Of a DNA stretch of 64,000 nt, positions 58,747 to 64,000 are shown piece after piece. The notes under the pieces were generated by a model. The model searched no databases. It was not told the DNA's origin and saw only the letters and a program-made list of their open reading frames with translations. How positions within the stretch are numbered: position 1 is the stretch's first letter; every line of letters starts with the position of its first letter. The position numbers and the translations under genes were made by a program. This DNA is from Rhodospirillales bacterium (lineage in GTDB: Bacteria; Pseudomonadota; Alphaproteobacteria; Rhodospirillales; Shumkoniaceae): assembly GCA_018432935.1 (NCBI GenBank), contig JAHDSF010000018.1, positions 186,001 through 250,000 of the forward strand. Reading direction: 5' to 3'.

Positions 58747-60033
58747 ATGTTGGTATTGACGATTTTCGTCGTGCTCGTCGGGATGATCCTGCTGGGGGTG
58801 CCGATCTTCGCTGCGATGGGCCTGACCGCCGCAGGAACCTTCATCTATCTCGGCGAAGCCGCGATCCTGCCGATGATGGCGCAGCGCATGTACGTCGCGA
58901 CGACCGGCTACACGCTGCTGGCCATCCCGTTCTTCATCCTGGCCGGAAACCTGATGAACTCCGGCGGCATCACCCACCGCGTGTTCGATTTCGCCCGCGC
59001 GCTCTGCGGCCATGTCAGGGGTGGCCTGGGGCACGTCAACATCATGGCGAGCGTGATCTTTTCCGGCATGTCGGGCGCCGCAGTCGCCGACGCCGCAGGT
59101 CTCGGCCTGGTCGAGATGAAGGCGATGACCGAAAACGGCTACGACCGCGAATTCAGCGCCGCGATCACGGCCGCGTCGTCAACCATCGGCCCCGTGATCC
59201 CACCCTCGATCGCCTTCGTCATCTACGGCAGCATCACCGGAGTGTCGGTGGTGAAGCTGTTCATGGCCGGTTTCATTCCCGGGATGCTGATGGCCATCTC
59301 GATGATGGTGGCGGTCTACTTCGTCGCCCTGAAGCGCGGCTACCCGAAGGACCCGCGGCCCACCTTCCGCCACATCTGGAAGACGTTCATCGAATCCCTG
59401 CTGGCGCTTTTCATGCCGGTGCTGATCATCGGCGGCATCCTGGGCGGCGTCTTCACACCGACAGAGGCGGCGGTGGTGGCCTCGATCTACGCCTGCGTGG
59501 TCGGCGGGCTCGTCTATCACGAGTTCGGCCTCAAGGACCTCCCCAGCATCATCTGGGAGTCCGTGAGGCAGAGCGTGAAGGTCCTGTTCATCATCGCCAC
59601 CGCCGGCTTCTTCGGCTGGCTGATGATCCATCAGAGCATCCCCGAGCAAGTGATCGTCGCCCTCACCTCGGTGACCACCAACAAGTACATCCTGCTGGCG
59701 ATCGTAGTTTTCGTCCTCCTCGTCCTCGGCTGCTTCCTCGAGGGAATTGCGGTGATCGTCATCACGGTGCCGATCTTCATGAAGTTCGTCGACCAATACC
59801 AGATCGATCCCGTCCAGTTCGGCGTGATCATGATCCTTTGTTCGATGATCGGACTGCTGACCCCGCCGGTCGGGATGAGCCTCTACGCGGTGGCCAGCAT
59901 CAGCGGCGTCTCGATCGGCAAACTGAGCCGGGAGGTGGGCCCCTATCTTCTGGGCATCTTCCTTGTGACGCTGGTCATCACCTACGTGCCGGAGGTTTCG
60001 CTCTGGCTGCCCAACCTGTTGATGCCCCAGTGA
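58747..60033 (+). CDS. dctM: TRAP transporter large permease DctM
   Basis: A 428-residue large permease. ATG 58747 (LVLTIFVVLVGMILLGVPIF) was chosen because GGAG lies upstream; a GTG at 58690 adds 19 hydrophilic residues with no family match. Motifs: LLAIPFFILAGNLMNSGGIT, SGMSGAAVADAAGLGLVEMK, STIGPVIPPSIAFVIYGSIT, GGILGGVFTPTEAAVVASIY and GLLTPPVGMSLYAVASISG. It precedes dctQ, the reverse of the usual order. Confidence 0.95.
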   Translation: MLVLTIFVVLVGMILLGVPIFAAMGLTAAGTFIYLGEAAILPMMAQRMYVATTGYTLLAIPFFILAGNLMNSGGITHRVFDFARALCGHVRGGLGHVNIMASVIFSGMSGAAVADAAGLGLVEMKAMTENGYDREFSAAITAASSTIGPVIPPSIAFVIYGSITGVSVVKLFMAGFIPGMLMAISMMVAVYFVALKRGYPKDPRPTFRHIWKTFIESLLALFMPVLIIGGILGGVFTPTEAAVVASIYACVVGGLVYHEFGLKDLPSIIWESVRQSVKVLFIIATAGFFGWLMIHQSIPEQVIVALTSVTTNKYILLAIVVFVLLVLGCFLEGIAVIVITVPIFMKFVDQYQIDPVQFGVIMILCSMIGLLTPPVGMSLYAVASISGVSIGKLSREVGPYLLGIFLVTLVITYVPEVSLWLPNLLMPQ

Positions 60034-60047
60034 GCGAGGAGCAGCCG

Positions 60048-60596
60048 ATGCAAGCCCTCAAGACACTCGACCGGATGCTGGGCATGCTGATGCGCGGCTT
60101 CTGCGTCCTCAATCTGATCGTCCTGACCCTGGTTCTCGGCGGCGTCGTCTTCATCCGCTTCGTCGACATCCACGTCTTCACCTCGAACCAGACGGTGATC
60201 GAGTGGTTCAAGCTGAGCTGGTCCGACGAGGTCATCGAGTGGCTGATGACGGCCCTGATCTTCATCGGCTCGGCCGAGCTGTGGCGCCAACGCGATCACT
60301 TCAAGGTGGAGATCCTGCCCAGCACGGCGATGGAGACGGTCGCCGGCAAAGCGTTCCTGTTCGTGATCGAGATCCTGGCCGCCGTCTTCATCCTGGCGTT
60401 CGCCGCCTACAGCTACGACCTCGCAGCGACGACCGGCCGCTCGTCGCCCATTCTCGCATGGCCGATGTCGTGGTGGTACGCGCCGATGCCGATCTCCGGG
60501 GCGATCATGTTCGTCTACAGCATCCGCAATCTCGCGGTCCGGGCCGACAGCCTCTTGGGGATGGGCTGGTTCGCCAGGCAAGCGGCACGACAATGA
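60048..60596 (+). CDS. dctQ: TRAP transporter small permease DctQ
   Basis: A 182-residue small permease with four helices. The DctQ motif is found as EWFKLSWSDEVIEWLMTALI with the Ser-Asp-Glu triad, then FIGSAELWRQRDHFKVEILP. GGAG lies before ATG 60048. It follows dctM by 14 bases and its stop overlaps the IclR start (ATGA), coupling regulator synthesis to the transporter operon. Confidence 0.92.
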   Translation: MQALKTLDRMLGMLMRGFCVLNLIVLTLVLGGVVFIRFVDIHVFTSNQTVIEWFKLSWSDEVIEWLMTALIFIGSAELWRQRDHFKVEILPSTAMETVAGKAFLFVIEILAAVFILAFAAYSYDLAATTGRSSPILAWPMSWWYAPMPISGAIMFVYSIRNLAVRADSLLGMGWFARQAARQ

Positions 60597-61351
60597 GCTG
60601 TCTCACCAAAGGATTTGGCATTGTCGAGCTGGTCGTCTCCCACCAGGACGGCGGGCTGACCTTTTCCGAAATCGTCGCCGGAACCGGTTATCCCAAGGCC
60701 AGCGTACACCGCATGCTCAAGGAGCTGCTGGACATCGGCGCTCTCCGCTTCGACGCCGAAACCGGCAAGTACCGCGGCAATCTCAAGCTGGCGGCCCTCG
60801 GCTCGGAAATCATCCAGAACTTCGACCTGCGAACCCACGTCCATCCGTTCCTGGAGAAGCTCCACGAGGAGACCGGACACACCTGTGCGCTGGGAGTGAA
60901 GGACGGGTCGTCCGGCGTCTACATGGACAAGTGCGAGACGGCCGGCTATGCGATCAAGCTGTACTCGGCGGTCGGCAAGAAGTTTCCCCTCTACTGCACG
61001 GCCCTCGGCAAGGTCCTGCTGGCCCACTGCGAGGAGGACGAGCGCGAGCGCCTGATCGCGCGTCCGCTCGAAAAAATCACGCCGAACACGATCACCGAGC
61101 TTGCCGCGTTGCGCGATGAGCTGGCCAAGGTGGCGCTGCAGGGCTACGCGCTCGACCGCGAGGAGATCACCCGCGGGGTCATCTGCGTCGCTGCACCGCT
61201 GTTCGGACTCGAGAGCGCCAACCTGGGGGCCATCAGCGTCGCCTTTCCTTCGTACATCAACTCCGATCGCGGGATCGCGGTCGAGATCGATGCCGTGAAG
61301 CGACACGCGACGCTGATTTCGAAATCGCTGGCGGAAGGCTTGAAGGCATGA
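60593..61351 (+). CDS. IclR-family transcriptional regulator
   Basis: A 252-residue IclR regulator. The N-terminal winged helix covers 1-65 (GFGIVELVVSHQDGGLTFSE, GYPKASVHRMLKELLDIGAL). The ligand domain covers about 75-250, with SAVGKKFPLYCTALGKVLLA and DREEITRGVICVAAPLFGLE, both IclR signatures. It is encoded between dctQ and kduD with ATGA overlaps on both sides, so it is part of the uronate operon. KdgR, the pectin regulator of enteric bacteria, belongs to this family, which suits the context. It likely binds the GGAAC/GTTCC cluster at 57411-57434. Confidence 0.93.
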   Translation: MSCLTKGFGIVELVVSHQDGGLTFSEIVAGTGYPKASVHRMLKELLDIGALRFDAETGKYRGNLKLAALGSEIIQNFDLRTHVHPFLEKLHEETGHTCALGVKDGSSGVYMDKCETAGYAIKLYSAVGKKFPLYCTALGKVLLAHCEEDERERLIARPLEKITPNTITELAALRDELAKVALQGYALDREEITRGVICVAAPLFGLESANLGAISVAFPSYINSDRGIAVEIDAVKRHATLISKSLAEGLKA

Positions 61352-62112
61352 TCCTGGACACGTTCAGCCTGAAGGGCAAGAGCGGCATCATCACCGGGGC
61401 CGCCGGGGGCATCGGCCGGGCGATCGCGCGCGGCCTGGCGGAAGCCGGCGCCAACGTTGCCATCGCCGACATCAACGAGTCGGGCCTCGAGGCGACGCGC
61501 CAGTACGTGGCCGAGGCCGGGCGGTGCGAGGCGATCGTCGTCGACCTCACCAGGGACGACAGCATCGATGACCTGGTGGCCAAGGCCCATCAGGCGTTCG
61601 GCGACCTCCACTTCCTGTTCAACAACGCGGGTGTGATCCACCGCAGCCCGTGCGAGGACTTCCCGCTCGACAAGTTCGAGCTCGGCCTGCGCGTCAATCT
61701 GACCGCGCCCTTCCTGCTGTGCCAAAGGCTGGCCAAGCACTGGATCGCCAAGGGCATCAAAGGACACATCATCAACACATCCTCGCTGATCGCCGTCCAG
61801 GGCGGGCGCTTCGTGCCCGCCTACTCGTCGACCAAGGGCGGCATCACCCAGCTGACCAAGACGATGTGCAACGACTGGGGCAAGTACGGCATCAACGTCA
61901 ACGCGATCGGCCCCGGCTGGGTCGAAACCGAGATGACCGCCGCCCTGCGCGCCGATGCCGAGCGGATGCCGGCGATCACCGCGCGCATCCCCATGGGCCG
62001 CTGGGCGAAGCCCGAGGACCTGGTCGGGGCGGCCGTGTTCCTTGCCTCCGACGCCTCGTCGTACATCAACGGCCAGGTCATCTTCGTCGACGGCGGCTGG
62101 CTGGCATTTTGA
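61348..62112 (+). CDS. kduD: 2-dehydro-3-deoxy-D-gluconate 5-dehydrogenase
   Basis: A 254-residue SDR that strongly resembles KduD from end to end: it opens MILDTFSLKGKSGIITGAAG and closes YINGQVIFVDGGWLAF, with RIPMGRWAKPEDLVGAAVF between. Catalytic Ser145/146, Tyr159 and Lys163 are present (NTSS, YSSTK), as is the FNNAG motif. KduD reduces 2,5-diketo-3-deoxygluconate to 2-keto-3-deoxygluconate in pectin and uronate breakdown. The start overlaps the IclR stop (ATGA). The partner isomerase KduI is not seen in the window. Confidence 0.92.
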   Translation: MILDTFSLKGKSGIITGAAGGIGRAIARGLAEAGANVAIADINESGLEATRQYVAEAGRCEAIVVDLTRDDSIDDLVAKAHQAFGDLHFLFNNAGVIHRSPCEDFPLDKFELGLRVNLTAPFLLCQRLAKHWIAKGIKGHIINTSSLIAVQGGRFVPAYSSTKGGITQLTKTMCNDWGKYGINVNAIGPGWVETEMTAALRADAERMPAITARIPMGRWAKPEDLVGAAVFLASDASSYINGQVIFVDGGWLAF

Positions 62113-62189
62113 GTTCCTGGGGTTTTCCGCCGAAGGGCGGGAAAGACGCCGTCCCATGCGACGGCAATTGTGACGAAAGGAGATCACCC

Positions 62190-62579
62190 GTGACGTATGC
62201 TGCCAACAAGAAGTCCAAGTACTGCTACACTATCGACCAGATCCCGCTGGTACCGCTGACCGAGAAGTCGAGCACCCGGTTCGTCGCCGCCGGACCGGCG
62301 CTGCTCAGCTTCATCACCAATCCCCCGGGGTGCGTGTTCCCGATCCACCACCATCCGGCGGTGCAGATCCTGGTCATCCTGGAAGGCACCGAGGAGCACG
62401 TCTGCGGCGACGAGACGTTCCTCATGGAGGCGGGCGAGGTTTGCGTCCACCCCTCGAACGTTCCCCACGGCGGCACCACCAAGACCGGCTTCCGCGGCAT
62501 CGACATCTTCGTGCCGGCTCGCGAAGACTACCTGCAGCTGATGGCCAAGCACGGCCTGCCGATCGAAGGACCCAAGTGA
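62190..62579 (+). CDS. kdgF: KdgF-like cupin, predicted unsaturated-uronate linearising enzyme
   Basis: A 129-residue single-domain cupin. The metal site reads PIHHHPAVQ (His53, His55, Gln59 in an HxHPxxQ pattern) with His93 in NVPHG, and the protein ends DIFVPAREDYLQ, close to the end of KdgF proteins. KdgF opens the ring of 4,5-unsaturated galacturonate or mannuronate to give 4-deoxy-5-keto-uronate. GTG 62190 has AAAGGAGA upstream. Its place directly after kduD supports this role. A generic cupin with another function cannot be ruled out. Confidence 0.75.
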   Translation: MTYAANKKSKYCYTIDQIPLVPLTEKSSTRFVAAGPALLSFITNPPGCVFPIHHHPAVQILVILEGTEEHVCGDETFLMEAGEVCVHPSNVPHGGTTKTGFRGIDIFVPAREDYLQLMAKHGLPIEGPK

Positions 62580-62681
62580 GCGGTCTGCATTAACTGGCAC
62601 TTTCCACGGGAGGGGCCGGCGCATCCGGCCCGAGTGCCGTCGCCCCTCCCGCCGTCCTTTCCGAAGACTGGGATCCGAACA

Positions 62682-63803
62682 ATGTCGAACTGGGACTTCC
62701 GGCTGCCTACGCGCGTCCGTTTCGGCTGGGGGCGCGCGGGCGAGGTGCGCGACGCCGTCCACGAGCTGGGCGGCCGCAAGGTCTTCCTGGTCGCCAGCAA
62801 AGGCTTCAACGAGGCCACCGGGCTGGTCGACCGCATCCGCGACCGTCTCGAAGGCGTCGCCGTCGAGATCTTCGACGAGGTCGAGGAGAACCCCTCGATC
62901 GCCACCGTCGACCGCGGAGCGGAGCTATGCCGCAAGGCGGGCAGCGACGTCGTCGTCGCTGTGGGCGGAGGCAGTCCGCTGGACGCCGCCAAGGCCCTGG
63001 CCATGCTGCAGCGGAACGAAGGCTCCGTGCGCGACTACCTCGACGGCGCCCGTACGTGCCAGGGCAAGGGGCTGCCGGTGGTCGCGATCCCGACCACTTC
63101 GGGGACCGGCAGCGAGGTGACCCCGTTCTCGGTCATCAGCTATCCGGAGAAGCGGGCCAAGCCGGCGATCGCACCGGTACAGAACTTCCCCGACATCGCC
63201 ATCGTCGACCCCGAGTTGACGCTGACGATGCCGCCCCGCGTCGCCGCCTCGACCGGCCTTGATGCCCTCTGCCAGGCGATCGAGGGCTTCTGGTCGACCC
63301 GCGCCAGCGAGGCGACCCGCGTCTATTCGTTCCGCGGCATCGTGCTTGCGATGCGAAACCTCGAGGCCGCGTGCACGGCCAAGGATCGCGCATCGGTCAC
63401 CAACATGGCGCTCGCCAGCAACCTCACCGGGATCCAGATGTCGGCGATCGGCAACACGGCGATCCACCCCCTCTCCTATCCCGTCACGCTCGATTACGGG
63501 GTGCCGCACGGATTTGCCTGCTCGCTGTTCGTGCCGCCGTTCCTGCGCTTCAATGCAGACGCGATCGGCGACCTATTCGCCGACCTGCTGTCGGTGCTGA
63601 AGCTGCGCTCCGTCGAGGAGCTGGCCGACCGTATCGACGACATGATGGAGCGGTTGCAGGCGCCGCGGAGGCTGCGCGACGTCGGTGCCGCCAAGGCCGA
63701 TATCCCGGCCATCGTCAAGCGCGGCATCGGCCGTTCGACCGAATGGAACCCGAAGCCACTCTCGGAGTCCGACATCGCCAAGGTCTGCGAGGCGATCGCC
63801 TGA
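62682..63803 (+). CDS. Iron-type (group III) alcohol dehydrogenase
   Basis: A 373-residue group III alcohol dehydrogenase. The nucleotide motif is VVAVGGGSPLDAAKALAML, followed by PTTSGTGSEVTPFSVI. The four metal positions read Asp194, Gln198, His262 and His276 (TGLDALCQAIEGF, IHPLSYP, VPHG); the second ligand is usually His, so Gln198 is unusual. ATG 62682 was chosen over an upstream GTG/ATG-rich extension. It is 102 bases after the cupin and may reduce an uronate-derived aldehyde, but the substrate is unknown. Confidence 0.88.
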   Translation: MSNWDFRLPTRVRFGWGRAGEVRDAVHELGGRKVFLVASKGFNEATGLVDRIRDRLEGVAVEIFDEVEENPSIATVDRGAELCRKAGSDVVVAVGGGSPLDAAKALAMLQRNEGSVRDYLDGARTCQGKGLPVVAIPTTSGTGSEVTPFSVISYPEKRAKPAIAPVQNFPDIAIVDPELTLTMPPRVAASTGLDALCQAIEGFWSTRASEATRVYSFRGIVLAMRNLEAACTAKDRASVTNMALASNLTGIQMSAIGNTAIHPLSYPVTLDYGVPHGFACSLFVPPFLRFNADAIGDLFADLLSVLKLRSVEELADRIDDMMERLQAPRRLRDVGAAKADIPAIVKRGIGRSTEWNPKPLSESDIAKVCEAIA

Positions 63804-64000
63804 ATCCGCGACGACGCAGGTCGCGGCAGCCTGTGGGTCGTCCCGCCGCCTCCCGGCAGACGGCTCACTGGCCTTCGGGCAGGTTTGCGCGCGCGCCCCT
63901 TCGGTGCTATAGCCACTCGCCGGCCGCGGCAGGCGGCACGTCAACAAACCGGGGCGCCCTGCTTACCTAGCGATGATGCACGCACCCTCCCCTGCACTTC
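63804..64000. other. Right end of the window, no supported gene
   Basis: 197 bases after the alcohol dehydrogenase. Frames here are short and are shadows of the dehydrogenase gene or unsupported. No clear terminator was seen. A gene entering from the right cannot be excluded. Confidence 0.4.

Noticed and set aside
1..64000. tRNA, rRNA, CRISPR, insertion sequence, phage or integrase genes
   Set aside because: None of the expected sequences, repeats or protein motifs were seen in any frame.

Overview
The window is high-GC DNA (strong G/C third-position bias, long antisense shadow frames) from a free-living Gram-negative bacterium. A CMP-Kdo synthetase gene shows lipopolysaccharide synthesis, and every substrate-binding protein carries a Sec signal for a periplasm. 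The abundance of TRAP and tripartite tricarboxylate (TTT) transporters, a NavAb-type sodium channel, and palindromes with an AGCCTGYCGA loop suggest an alphaproteobacterium, perhaps of the Rhodospirillales; this is inference. No rRNA, tRNA, CRISPR array, phage or insertion sequence was recognised. The content is an unusually dense carbohydrate and organic-acid uptake and catabolism region: six TRAP receptor genes with four permease pairs, two complete TTT transporters, and two ABC importers.

Layout. 1-4501 (minus): end of one TRAP system, a GntR regulator with two winged helices, and a dctPQM operon facing a class III CoA-transferase (4702-5919). 5853-9107 (minus): 2-hydroxyacid dehydrogenase, kdsB and a diguanylate cyclase in tight succession. 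9220-20728: a LacI regulator faces dhaK-dhaL, an HpcH/HpaI aldolase, two tandem tctCBA cassettes, a GguC-type FAH-fold protein and a phosphoesterase; the dhaK promoter is flanked by two identical operator-like sites. 20756-28620: a pectin module (AraC regulator, MalFGK/MalE-type ABC importer, GH28, GH105). 28729-31818: sodium channel, thioesterase, AldA-type aldehyde dehydrogenase. 31908-37964: an FAH-family protein divergent from a TRAP operon that runs straight into pyrK-like and pyrD-like genes. 38151-42874: ribose-type ABC importer plus an IlvD/Edd sugar-acid dehydratase. 43090-45587: panD, a YcaQ-type glycosylase and a beta-hydroxyacid dehydrogenase. 45824-51083: TRAP genes in the order P-Q-M-P, then a pdxA-like gene. 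51090-54374: a SAM-cyclase-AAA-TPR signalling protein. 54540-57096: aldolase, short-chain dehydrogenase and FAH hydrolase resembling the oxidative deoxy-sugar acid route. 57624-63803: TRAP (order P-M-Q), IclR regulator, KduD, KdgF-like cupin and iron-type alcohol dehydrogenase.

How the genes fit. Oligogalacturonides imported by the 21-26 kb ABC system would be cut in the cytoplasm by GH28 and GH105; the unsaturated uronate released would be linearised by the KdgF-like cupin and, after a KduI step not seen here, reduced by KduD at 61-62 kb. Other modules handle sugar acids and short ketoses (DhaKL, aldolases, FAH-fold enzymes, AldA). GC-rich hairpins follow five transporter receptor genes, suggesting that receptor mRNA is kept in excess over permease mRNA. 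Substrates of the TRAP and TTT systems cannot be fixed from sequence alone.
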